Shown here: in pieces, positions 28,980-36,882 of the stretch
Layout: every line of letters begins with the position of its first letter
How positions within the stretch are numbered: position 1 is the first letter of the stretch
Assembly: GCA_018828125.1 (NCBI GenBank)
Contig: JAHJWB010000008.1
Span: forward strand, 37,685 to 101,684
Reading direction: 5' to 3'
DNA length: 64,000 nt
Source: Gammaproteobacteria bacterium
Lineage (GTDB): Bacteria; Pseudomonadota; Gammaproteobacteria; Burkholderiales; Burkholderiaceae_C
Translations under genes and position numbers: made by a program
The notes under the pieces: generated by a model
What the model saw: the letters and a program-made list of their open reading frames with translations, nothing else
Databases searched by the model: none
What the model was told of the DNA's origin: nothing

Positions 28980-29139
28980 GTGCAGGGTTTGACGCCCGAT
29001 GGCACAAACAAGAAAAATGGATTTTTGGCACTGGCAAGGCGCAAACCACAGCGATACCGGGGGTATCGCGAGGAGTTGCAACGCGGCCAGGGCCGAAAAG
29101 ACGTTTTCTTGTGTGCCAGGAAGCGTCAAACCCTGCACT
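28979..29139. repeat. Nested palindromic element, copy B
   Basis: 161 bp whose ends are AGTGCAGGGTTTGACGC and its inverted partner GCGTCAAACCCTGCACT, with a second inverted layer TGGCACAAACAAGAAAA / TTTTCTTGTGTGCCA. The core shares with copy A the run AAGGCGCAAACCACAGCG, the palindrome GCGATACC-GGG-GGTATCGC, TTGCAACGC and GGCCGAAAAGACG. It fills the gap between the TRAP dctM stop codon and the gcv promoter. Confidence 0.8.
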
Positions 29140-29141
29140 CG

Positions 29142-30419
29142 CTACTTTGCATAGACCAGATCGCGCAAACCCAGCGACAACTGCGGCACATAGGTCACGA
29201 TCATCAGGCACGCCATGATGACCAGCACAAACGGGATCAGGTGTCCCACGATGCGGTCCAGCGATATGCGTGCCACCGTGCAGGCCGCAAACAGGTTCAC
29301 GCCAAACGGCGGCGTGATCATGCCCATGGCCAGGTTCACCACCATGATGAGCCCGAAGTGCACCGGGTCCACTCCAAAGTGCATGGCCACCGGCGCCAGG
29401 ATGGGGGCCAGCACGATGATGGCCGCGCTGGTCTCGATGAACATGCCGATGAAAAAAAGCGCAGCGTTCACGCCCAGCAGGAAGAGGGTGGGCGACTGCA
29501 GCACGGATTCGAGCCAGCGGCCAATCGCATCGGGCACGCCCGCACGGGTAATGAGGAACGCAAACAGCCCCGCGTTGGCAATGATGAACATGATCACTGC
29601 CGACGAGATGGCGGATTTGCGCAGGATGCCAAACAGGTCCTTGATGCGGATCTCGCGGTAGATCACCACGCCAATGATGAGCGCATAGAACACGGCCACC
29701 GCAGACGCCTCAGTCGGCGTGAATACGCCGCCATAGATGCCGCCCAGGATGATTACCGGCATCAGCAGTGCCCACCCCGCCTGCAGCGTGGCCTTGCCCA
29801 ACGGCATGCGGCCATCGCCATCGTTCTTGCCCCAACCCTTCCACTTGCAATAGGCCCACACAAACAGCATGAGCGCACCGGCGATCAACACGCCCGGGCC
29901 GAAGCCCGCGATGAACAGCTCGCCAATCGACACCTCCGCGCTCACGCCATAGAGGATGAGCGGGATGGACGGCGGAATCACCACGCCCAATTCGGCACTG
30001 GTGGCCTGTAGCGATGCGGCGTAGCTGGTGGGGTAGCCGTGCTTGATGAGCGCGGGAATCAGGATGGCACCAATCGCAAACGTAGTGGCCACCGACGAGC
30101 CCGACACCGCTGCAAAGATCATGCAGGTCAGCACACAGGTCATGGGCAGGCCGCCCTGTACGCCGCCCACGATGCTCTTGGCAAACTCCACCAGACGGCG
30201 CGAGATGCCTCCTGTCTCCATGAGGTTGCCCGCCAGGATGAAGAACGGGATGGCGGCCAGCGGAAACTTGTTGATGGAGCCAAACATCTCCTTCACCGAG
30301 ATCAGCATGTTGGCATTGGCCACCTGGATGCCCAGGATAGAGGCCAGGCCGATGGAAACAGCCACGGACACGGTGAGTGCAAAACACAGCACCATGGTGG
30401 TAATCATCACGGGCGTCAT
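29142..30419 (-). CDS. dctM: TRAP transporter large permease DctM
   Basis: 425 aa, 12 or so membrane helices. Sodium-coupled TRAP permease: characteristic blocks FPLAAIPFFILAGNLMETGGISRRLVEFA, SGSSVATTFAIGAILIPALIKHGYP, TPTEASAVAVFYAL and MITPPFGVNLFAA. Its ATG overlaps the end of dctQ by 4 bp. It ends 2 bp before palindromic element copy B. Substrate of the system is not evident from the membrane part. Confidence 0.95.
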   Translation of the reverse strand: MTPVMITTMVLCFALTVSVAVSIGLASILGIQVANANMLISVKEMFGSINKFPLAAIPFFILAGNLMETGGISRRLVEFAKSIVGGVQGGLPMTCVLTCMIFAAVSGSSVATTFAIGAILIPALIKHGYPTSYAASLQATSAELGVVIPPSIPLILYGVSAEVSIGELFIAGFGPGVLIAGALMLFVWAYCKWKGWGKNDGDGRMPLGKATLQAGWALLMPVIILGGIYGGVFTPTEASAVAVFYALIIGVVIYREIRIKDLFGILRKSAISSAVIMFIIANAGLFAFLITRAGVPDAIGRWLESVLQSPTLFLLGVNAALFFIGMFIETSAAIIVLAPILAPVAMHFGVDPVHFGLIMVVNLAMGMITPPFGVNLFAACTVARISLDRIVGHLIPFVLVIMACLMIVTYVPQLSLGLRDLVYAK

Positions 30420-30910
30420 TGCGCAGTCTCCAGCTCAAGGCGTTGGGGGTCGATGAGGTTGCCGATGATGCCAATAGCGCTGAACACGCCACCGACGGGC
30501 ATGGCCACGTAGGCCCAGAACATGGAGATGGATTCCAGCCCCGCCATCGACTGCACACCGCCGCGCTGGGCGTAGTCCCAACCGAACCAGATGATCACGC
30601 CGATGAGCGCCAGCGCAGCCAGTGCCACGATGTAGTCGAGCACCCTGCGCACGCGCGGTGGGCTCCAGCGGTACAGCACATCCACGCTCACCATCGCGCC
30701 CTGCCGGAAAGCGCTGGGGATGGCGAGAAACACCATCCAGATCAGGCTGAAGCGGATCAGCACTTCAGTCCATTCGGCAGGCTGCTCCAGCACAAAACGG
30801 GTCACGATCTGGAACATGCCCAGCGATGCGGCAATGACCAGCATGGCGCACGCGCCGAGCAACGCTGCAAACGTGGCCCCGCGTTCAAACATCAGAAAAG
30901 CTTTTTTCAT
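30416..30910 (-). CDS. dctQ: TRAP transporter small permease DctQ
   Basis: 164 aa, four predicted membrane helices, typical DctQ size. Contains EWTEVLIRFSLIWMVFLAIPSAFRQGAMVSVDVL, the family's signature region. Lies downstream of a terminator-like hairpin that follows dctP, which would lower permease expression relative to binding protein. Confidence 0.93.
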   Translation of the reverse strand: MKKAFLMFERGATFAALLGACAMLVIAASLGMFQIVTRFVLEQPAEWTEVLIRFSLIWMVFLAIPSAFRQGAMVSVDVLYRWSPPRVRRVLDYIVALAALALIGVIIWFGWDYAQRGGVQSMAGLESISMFWAYVAMPVGGVFSAIGIIGNLIDPQRLELETAQ

Positions 30911-30970
30911 GGGACGGACAACGCCGTGGGTTCGGTTGATTCAGTCACAAGAATCAGTTTAAAGATAAAA

Positions 30971-31000
30971 AACGCCCGTAGCGCTTATTCTACGGGCGTT
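30971..31000 (-). terminator. Hairpin between dctP and dctQ, built from the short repeat
   Basis: AACGCCCGTAG and CTACGGGCGTT pair over 11 bp with loop CGCTTATT; on the minus strand the stem is followed by TTTTTTATC, a full rho-independent terminator. The loop and the flank (TGCTACTAAAAATGTAGTAG) resemble the short palindromic repeat family (copy 4). Confidence 0.8.
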
Positions 31001-31039
31001 ATGTGCTACTAAAAATGTAGTAGCGCGATGCGCGGCGAG

Positions 31040-32011
31040 TTACTTGACGTCGCGGATCTTGTCCAGCGTGGCCTTGCCAAACTGCTTTTCAAATTCGGCA
31101 TTCACCGGCGCGAGCGCCGCTACAAACTTGGACTTGTCCGGGTTGTCCACCACCGTCATGCCCTTGGCGCGAAGGTCGGCCACACCCTTGGCATCGTCTT
31201 CGTCCACGCGGGCGCGGTTGGCCTTGGTGCCTTCCTTCGCGGCGTCGATGAAGGCTTGCTTGTCGGCAGCCGAGAGCTTGTCGAACGAGGCCTTGTTCAT
31301 CACGAAGATGGCGGGCGAATACACGTGGCCGGTCAGCGTCAGGTGTTTTTGCACTTGGTCGAACTTGGCCGAGATGATCACGGGCAGTGGGTTCTCCTGG
31401 CCGTCCACGGTACCTTGCTGCAGGGCTGTGAACACTTCAGGGAAGGCCATGGGCGTGGTGATGATGCCAAAGCCCTTGTAAGCGGCGATGTGCACGGGGT
31501 TTTCCATGGTGCGCATCTTCAGGCCCTTGAGGTCTTCAGGCGTGTTCACCGAGCGCTTGCTGTTCGTCATGTGGCGAAAGCCGTTCTCGGCCCAGGCCAG
31601 GGCCTTGAAGCCCTTGCTGTCGAACTTGGTCAGCATCTCCTGGCCGATGGGGCCATCCAGCACCGCACGCGCATGGGCCTTGTCGCGGAACAGGAAGGGC
31701 ACGTCAAAGATGCGCGCTTCGGGCACAAAGTTGGGCACAGGACCGGTGGAGCTGAAGGCCAGCTCCTGCGTGCCCAACTGCACGGCTTCAATCGACTCGC
31801 GCTCGCCGCCCAGGGCGCCGTTGTAGAAGGTCTGCACCTTGTAGCGGCCGGCCGTGCGCTTTTCGACTTCCTTGGCAAACGTGTCGATGGCAATCCCCTG
31901 GTGGGAATTCTGGGCCGTCGAGATGCTGATGCGCATGGTGGTCTGCGCGGCAGCGGTGGCCACAAAGCCGAGCGCAAGGCTCAGGCCGACGACGAGTTTG
32001 GTCAGTTGCAT
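31040..32011 (-). CDS. dctP: TRAP transporter substrate-binding protein DctP
   Basis: 323 aa with signal peptide MQLTKLVVGLSLALGFVATAAAQ and a GGAG site before the ATG. Mature start TTMRISISTAQNSHQGIAIDTFAKEVEKRTAGRYKVQTFYNGALGGERESIEAVQLGTQEL is typical DctP; the carboxylate-binding arginine is expected in LKGLKMRTMENPVH. Periplasmic. Ligand unknown: the family takes C4-dicarboxylates, sugar acids and keto acids. First gene of a P-Q-M operon separated from the rest by a terminator hairpin. Confidence 0.94.
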   Translation of the reverse strand: MQLTKLVVGLSLALGFVATAAAQTTMRISISTAQNSHQGIAIDTFAKEVEKRTAGRYKVQTFYNGALGGERESIEAVQLGTQELAFSSTGPVPNFVPEARIFDVPFLFRDKAHARAVLDGPIGQEMLTKFDSKGFKALAWAENGFRHMTNSKRSVNTPEDLKGLKMRTMENPVHIAAYKGFGIITTPMAFPEVFTALQQGTVDGQENPLPVIISAKFDQVQKHLTLTGHVYSPAIFVMNKASFDKLSAADKQAFIDAAKEGTKANRARVDEDDAKGVADLRAKGMTVVDNPDKSKFVAALAPVNAEFEKQFGKATLDKIRDVK

Positions 32012-32241
32012 GCTGTCTCCTGTTGGGATGTTGTAGCGGCCGCCTCGGGGCGCGCGCTTTGGGGGAGGGGGGTGGCACAGGGGTGCCAGCCTCGCGCAAA
32101 TTATGGCGGCGCCCCTCTGGATGGGGCATCGGGGTTTGTGCTGGTAAGCGTGCTTATTAAAGGCGGTCCGTCAGCTTCTTGTCATGCTCTGGCAGCGCTT
32201 GTGCCGTGAGGTGAGCGGCTTTGTGGGAGCGCTCACATGCC

Positions 32242-32277
32242 AAGGGCCCCGTGCTGGCGGTAACCAGCCGGGGCCTT
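32242..32277. other. Unassigned strong hairpin upstream of the AsnC gene
   Basis: AAGG-CCCCG-GCTGG pairs with CCAGC-CGGGG-CCTT around CGGTAA, with two single-base bulges. It lies in the 410-bp gap between divergent dctP and asnC-type genes; the rest of the gap shows only AT-rich promoter-like sequence next to the AsnC start (32360-32415). It may be a leftover terminator or an RNA leader structure. Confidence 0.5.
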
Positions 32278-32421
32278 GTCAGTTTGTGCGATCCGGTAAG
32301 AACGCCTTGATGTGATAAGTATGCGCGCCGGGGCAGAGATGAATTTGCTGAAATCTCTTCCATTTGTTTCATATGCAGAATAATTTTCTGTTTGTAGATT
32401 GATTGGTGAATAATCCAGCCA

Positions 32422-32880
32422 ATGGATCGACTTGATAGAAAAATTCTCGCTGTACTCCAGGGCAACGCCCGCGCCAGCCTGCAAGAGATTGGCCAAGCCG
32501 TGGGCCTCAGCGCATCGCCCTGCTGGGGCCGCATCAAGAAGATGGAAGAGGCGGGTGTCATACAGGGCTACACCGTGCGCATCAACCCGCAGTCGCTGGA
32601 TCTGGCCGACACCGTGCTGGTGCAGGTCACGCTCGACAGCCACTCCGACAACACGCTGGAGAAGTTTGGCGAAACGCTGGCGAGCATTCCCGAGGTGATC
32701 GAGGCGCATCTGGTGTCTGGCGACTATGACTACCTGCTGCGCATCGTCGTCAAAGACACGCGGGACTACGAACGCCTGCTGCGCGAGAAGCTCTACAGGA
32801 TCAAGGGCATCCGCCACAGTCGTTCGAGCTTTGTGCTGCGCACGCTCAAAAAGGCCGATTTGCCATTGTTTGCAGGGTAA
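32422..32880 (+). CDS. Lrp/AsnC-family transcriptional regulator
   Basis: 152 aa. N-terminal HTH (LDRKILAVLQGNARASLQEIGQAVGLSASPCWGRIKKMEEAGVIQGYTVRINP) and C-terminal RAM ligand-binding domain (VLVQVTLDSHSDN...VIEAHLVSGDYDYLLRIVVKD), both complete. Such proteins sense amino acids. It is divergent from the TRAP dctPQM operon, which makes that operon a candidate target. Confidence 0.94.
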   Translation: MDRLDRKILAVLQGNARASLQEIGQAVGLSASPCWGRIKKMEEAGVIQGYTVRINPQSLDLADTVLVQVTLDSHSDNTLEKFGETLASIPEVIEAHLVSGDYDYLLRIVVKDTRDYERLLREKLYRIKGIRHSRSSFVLRTLKKADLPLFAG

Positions 32881-32882
32881 AT

Positions 32883-32946
32883 TTGAATAAAAATGGGCGC
32901 TGGCGCTTGTCGGTTAGGCGCTGATAGCTATTAAATTGGTAGCAAT
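32883..32946. repeat. Short palindromic intergenic repeat, copy 5
   Basis: AAAATGGGCGCTGGCGCTTGTCGGTTAGGCGCTGATAGCTATTAAATTGGTAGCAATT directly after the AsnC stop codon; the GGCGCT/GGCGC stem loop is less regular than in other copies. Confidence 0.65.
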
Positions 32947-33150
32947 TTGACGCGGGCGCATTGGTGATGTTGACCCGGTGCGCCGACATACTCACGCCAT
33001 CCAGAATTTTTTTGTGGATGTGCCAGGGCGTTGCGGCACGCAGATTGCCTGCAGAATGGCGCCGCTTTTCGCTTGGGACGATCCTCGATGCACCGCTACG
33101 GTGCACTGCCGCGGTCCGCAACAACCCGTTCACCAGGGCTTAGAAACACC

Positions 33151-34074
33151 ATGAACCTGCGTTTTGTCGAGGCCTTTTACTGGGTTGCCTCCCTTAAGAG
33201 CGTCACACGCGCGGCGGAGAAGCTTTTTCTGACCCAGTCCGCAATGTCCAGCCGAGTCGCAGCGCTGGAAGAGGAACTGGGCGTGCTGCTGCTGGATCGG
33301 CGTGACAAGCACTTCAAGCTGACGGTGGCAGGCACACGTTTTCTCACCTACGCCAAACGCATGCTGGAGTTGCAGCGGCAGCTCAAGACCGAGATGGGAT
33401 CGGGAGGGCCGCTGGAGGTATCCATCCGTCTGGGTGCCATCGAATCGGTGTTGCATTCGTGGCTGATTCCGTGGGTGGAGCAGCTGCGCAAAGACAACCC
33501 GTTGCTGGAGCTGGAGCTCACGGTCGAATCCACGCCGGTGCTGCTGGACCAGATCCGTCGTGGCACGCTGGATGCTGTGTTTGCGGCGTTGCCTGCGTCG
33601 GCAGAAGGCATTCGAAGCCAGGCGCTGGCACCCATGGAGATGGTGTTCGTGGGCAACAGCAAGATCCACCGCAAGCGGCGCTATGTGTCCGAGGACTTTG
33701 CCGGTACCGACATCCTGACCTTTCAGCGTGGCTCCCAGCCGCACGTGTACCTTCTGGACACGTTGCGGCAGGCGCAAGTGGAGCCGCGCTGTGTGCACAC
33801 CATTTCCTCGATCTCCGCCATGGTGCAACTGGTGCAGGGCGGTTTTGGCGTGGCCACGCTGCCGCGTCTGGCCGTGCAACGGATGCTGGCCTTCCCGGAT
33901 CTGCGTGCGTTGACCTGCGACATTGCGCTGCGGCCTTTGCCCATCCATGTGAGCTACCGTGAAGACCCGTCTTCACCCGCGATGGAAGCGGTCGTACGTT
34001 CGGCGCTCAGCTTCATCGAAGCGCAACAACCGCCAGAGCCCAAAGCTCGCCAGCCACGCAAGCCTCGCACCTGA
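33151..34074 (+). CDS. LysR-family transcriptional regulator
   Basis: 307 aa from the ATG at 33151; the frame is open 120 bp further up but the LysR domain starts at MNLRFVEAFYWVASLKSVTRAAEKLFLTQSAMSSRVAALEEELG. C-terminal substrate domain with LGAIESVLHSWLIPWVEQLRKDNPLLELELTVEST. It precedes the D-glutamate cyclase / TRAP / oxoprolinase genes on the same strand, separated by 332 bp that contain paired palindromes, and is the probable regulator of that cluster. Confidence 0.93.
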   Translation: MNLRFVEAFYWVASLKSVTRAAEKLFLTQSAMSSRVAALEEELGVLLLDRRDKHFKLTVAGTRFLTYAKRMLELQRQLKTEMGSGGPLEVSIRLGAIESVLHSWLIPWVEQLRKDNPLLELELTVESTPVLLDQIRRGTLDAVFAALPASAEGIRSQALAPMEMVFVGNSKIHRKRRYVSEDFAGTDILTFQRGSQPHVYLLDTLRQAQVEPRCVHTISSISAMVQLVQGGFGVATLPRLAVQRMLAFPDLRALTCDIALRPLPIHVSYREDPSSPAMEAVVRSALSFIEAQQPPEPKARQPRKPRT

Positions 34075-34221
34075 TCGAGAGGGCCAAGCCCGCTCTCCAT
34101 TGGCGGCGCGCGCAGCGTTTGTGCTGCCAGCCTGCACGTCAGGACGGTGAGCACCGTGCATGCGATTGCCACGCGCAGTTCTTTGCCATTGCGCCTGTTC
34201 GGGCACGCCTTTCAAGGCCCA

Positions 34222-34254
34222 GGGTTAACCCTGAAAGAAGCCCTGGGTTAACCC
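34222..34254. promoter_or_regulatory. Tandem GGGTTAACCC palindromes
   Basis: Two identical perfect 10-bp palindromes GGGTTAACCC at 34222-34231 and 34245-34254, centres 23 bp apart, upstream of the D-glutamate cyclase gene and downstream of lysR. Likely operator pair. Confidence 0.6.
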
Positions 34255-34292
34255 TAGGCACCAACTTGGTTTGCTTTTGCCCCAATGAAGTG

Positions 34293-34309
34293 CATCGAAA
34301 AAATCGATG
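34293..34309. promoter_or_regulatory. CATCGA-N5-TCGATG inverted repeat
   Basis: Perfect 6-bp arms around AAAAA, about 100 bp before the D-glutamate cyclase start; LysR-like T-N11-A spacing. Candidate LysR site. Confidence 0.45.
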
Positions 34310-34406
34310 ACCTAAGAGAAATTTTTTGAATTTGCCAGCGCAGTGGCACCCCAACACAATCCGTCCAACGTCATGCAATTGACATGTCTCAATGCAAGGA
34401 AACACG

Positions 34407-35231
34407 GTGGATTCAATTCAGGACAAAGCGCTCGCAGTGTTTGGCTCCGGCGGTATCGACAACCCCGCACATGTGCGCAGCGTGATACGGCAAGGCAACT
34501 GGGCATCGCACACCAGCGGTCTGGCACACGGACGGGTTCAGGGCAACCTGGTGATCTTGCCCGAGGTGCTGGCCGGAGATTTTCTGTGCTTTTGCCAGCG
34601 CAACCCCAAGCCTTGCCCTGTGCTGGCCGTCAGTGAGCCTGGGCAGACAGCGTTGCCGTCGCTGGGTGAGGGCATCGACATCCGCAGCGATGTGCCCCAA
34701 TACCGCGTCTGGCGCCATGGCGAGCTGACGCAGGAGGTGGGCGACATCAGCGACCTGTGGCGCGCTGACCTGGTGACCTTTGTGCTGGGCTGCTCGTTCT
34801 CGTTCGAGTCTGCGCTGCAAGAGGCGGGCATCAGCCTGCGCCACATCAACGAAGGCAAGAACGTGGCCATGTACCGCACCAACATGGCCACCGAACCCGC
34901 TGGACCCTTCGGTGGTGCCATGGTGGTGTCCATGCGGCCCATGCCCGCGGCCGACGTGATCCGCGCAGTGCAGGTGACTTCGCGTTTCCCCAACGTGCAC
35001 GGCGCGCCGGTTCACATCGGCGACCCGGCTCTCATCGGCATTGCCGACATCAACACCCCGGACTACGGCGACGCCGTGGTGTTGCTGCCGGACGAAATCC
35101 CGGTCTTCTGGGCCTGTGGTGTGACGCCACAGTCCGCCATCTTGAACGCCCAACCGGCGTTCTGCATCACCCACGCACCGGGCTGCATGCTGGTCACCGA
35201 TCTTCTCAACCACCAACTCGCCAGCTTCTAA
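34407..35231 (+). CDS. D-glutamate cyclase family protein (DUF1445, putative hydro-lyase)
   Basis: 274 aa from the GTG at 34407, which has AAGGA eight bases upstream; an ATG at 34392 gives five more residues without an RBS. Recognised as the DUF1445/YcsI family by the start [27 protein letters not shown], the [35 protein letters not shown] block and the C-terminal [14 protein letters not shown]...[12 protein letters not shown]. The mammalian member DGLUCY interconverts D-glutamate and 5-oxo-D-proline. Here it opens a cluster with a TRAP transporter and 5-oxoprolinase, which fits that reaction well. Cytosolic. Confidence 0.88.
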   Translation: MDSIQDKALAVFGSGGIDNPAHVRSVIRQGNWASHTSGLAHGRVQGNLVILPEVLAGDFLCFCQRNPKPCPVLAVSEPGQTALPSLGEGIDIRSDVPQYRVWRHGELTQEVGDISDLWRADLVTFVLGCSFSFESALQEAGISLRHINEGKNVAMYRTNMATEPAGPFGGAMVVSMRPMPAADVIRAVQVTSRFPNVHGAPVHIGDPALIGIADINTPDYGDAVVLLPDEIPVFWACGVTPQSAILNAQPAFCITHAPGCMLVTDLLNHQLASF

Positions 35232-35258
35232 AAAGCGGCATTTATCAGGAGCCTCACC

Positions 35259-36224
35259 ATGAAGAAACTCGCCCTTTGTATGACCGCTGCGCTCAGCGTG
35301 TGCGCCGCCCATGCCCAGGTGAAATGGGACTTGCCCACCGGCTACGGTGCCAACAGCTTCCAGACGCAAAACGTGCAGCAGTTTGCCAACGAGGTGGACC
35401 AGCTCACCGGCGGCAAGCTCAAGATCACGCTTCACCCTGGTGGTTCGCTGTACAAGGCGAATGAAATCAAACGCGCCGTGCAAACCGGCCAGGTGCCGTC
35501 GGCCGAGTTCATTCTTTCCGGCGCGTCCAACGAGAACCCGCTGTTTGGTGTGGACTCCATCCCGTTCCTGGCCACCAGCTACGCAGACTCGAAACGCCTG
35601 TACATGGCCGCCAAGCCGTTGCAAGAAAAGCTGCTGGCATCGCAGGGCGTAAAGGTGCTGTTCACCGTTCCATGGCCCGGCCAGTCGCTGTATTCGCTCA
35701 AGCCCGTCAGCACCCCCGCAGATTTCTCGGGTACCAAGATGCGGGCCTACAACCCGGCCACCACTCGCATTGCGCAATTGCTCAAGGCGCAGCCGGTGAC
35801 CATTCAACTGTCCGAACTGGGTCAGGCACTGGCCACCAACACCGTGCAGAACTTTCTGACCTCCAGCGCCAGCGGCGTGGAGTCCAAGCTGTACGAACAG
35901 GTGAAGTATTTCTACCCCGTCAGCGCCTGGCTGCCGCGCAATGCCACCGTGGTCAACCAGAAGGCGTTTGATGCGCTGGAGAAGCCCCTGCAAGACGCGG
36001 TGCTGAAGGCGGCAGCCGCGGCCGAAGAGCGTGGCTGGGCCACCAGCGAGAAGCTGGACAAGGAGTTCATCAAGGAACTTTCTGCCAAGGGCATGACAGT
36101 GGCTGAACCCAGCGACAGCATCAAGAAGGAGCTGGCATCGATTGGGGACACCATGACGGCCGACTGGATCAAGTCGGCGGGGGCAGAAGGCCAAGCCGTG
36201 ATTGACGCCTACCGCAAGAAGTAG
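35259..36224 (+). CDS. TRAP transporter substrate-binding protein DctP (pyroglutamate-type candidate)
   Basis: 321 aa, signal peptide MKKLALCMTAALSVCAAHAQ. Mature VKWDLPTGYGANSFQTQNVQQFANEVDQLTGGKLKITLHPGGSLYKANEIKRAVQTGQVPSAEFILSG and FSGTKMRAYNPATTRIAQLLKA with the binding arginine. It shares this unusual START (KW.L.TGY....[10 protein letters not shown]) with the second DctP at 38223, and the pair is reminiscent of Bordetella pertussis DctP6/DctP7, which bind pyroglutamate. Next to 5-oxoprolinase, so 5-oxoproline is the leading ligand candidate. Confidence 0.93.
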   Translation: MKKLALCMTAALSVCAAHAQVKWDLPTGYGANSFQTQNVQQFANEVDQLTGGKLKITLHPGGSLYKANEIKRAVQTGQVPSAEFILSGASNENPLFGVDSIPFLATSYADSKRLYMAAKPLQEKLLASQGVKVLFTVPWPGQSLYSLKPVSTPADFSGTKMRAYNPATTRIAQLLKAQPVTIQLSELGQALATNTVQNFLTSSASGVESKLYEQVKYFYPVSAWLPRNATVVNQKAFDALEKPLQDAVLKAAAAAEERGWATSEKLDKEFIKELSAKGMTVAEPSDSIKKELASIGDTMTADWIKSAGAEGQAVIDAYRKK

Positions 36225-36274
36225 CAGCAACGCGCGGCCATTCCCCTTCTTTCTCTCACGCCCCAGCAGGGGCT

Positions 36275-36300
36275 GGGCAACGCGGTTCAGCGCGTTGCCC
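36275..36300 (+). other. Hairpin between dctP and dctQ of the second TRAP operon
   Basis: GGGCAACGCG and CGCGTTGCCC form a perfect 10-bp stem with loop GTTCAG. No T-run follows, so it more likely stabilises the upstream dctP message or attenuates than terminates fully. Confidence 0.6.
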
Positions 36301-36344
36301 ACCAATTCAACCTTCCGACTTTTTGAGCGGCACAGGAGCACGCG

Positions 36345-36857
36345 ATGGACAACTTCGTCCGAAATTTCTACAAGTTGCTGATGGTGCTCTCGGGCGTTTC
36401 GATGGTGGCGGCGTTTGGCGCCGTCATTCTCGGGGTGCTGTCCCGCGAGATCGCCCATTTCAGCATTGACGGGCTGGACGCCTACGCGGGCTACGCCATC
36501 GCTGCAGCGCTGTTCTTCGCCTTGCCCGCCACCTTGCAAAACGGCGACCACATCCGCGTCACGCTGGTGCTGGACCGCCTGCCTGCCCGGGTGCGCAGCG
36601 CCTTTGAATGGGTGTGCCTGGCTTTTGCACTGGTGCTCACGGTCTACATCGCCTGGTATGCCGTGCGGGCAGTGTGGATCTCCTACATCACGCACGACAT
36701 CTCTCCCGCTGCAGATGCCTCGCCATTGTGGATTCCGCAATTGAGCATGGCGATGGGCTGCATCGGCTTTGCACTGTCGTTTGCCCATGCACTGGTGGTG
36801 CGCGCTCGCGGTGGGGTGTTCATCGCCGCTGCGGGCGAAGGCAGCCGTTCCGAATAA
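36345..36857 (+). CDS. TRAP transporter small permease DctQ
   Basis: 170 aa, four predicted helices, start ATG with GGAG upstream. FSIDGLDAYAGYAIAAALFFALPATLQNGDHIRVTLVLDRLP is the DctQ core. Lies 120 bp after dctP, beyond a hairpin, and 25 bp before dctM. Confidence 0.92.
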   Translation: MDNFVRNFYKLLMVLSGVSMVAAFGAVILGVLSREIAHFSIDGLDAYAGYAIAAALFFALPATLQNGDHIRVTLVLDRLPARVRSAFEWVCLAFALVLTVYIAWYAVRAVWISYITHDISPAADASPLWIPQLSMAMGCIGFALSFAHALVVRARGGVFIAAAGEGSRSE

Positions 36858-36882
36858 ACAATCCTCACGGAAGAACCACACC

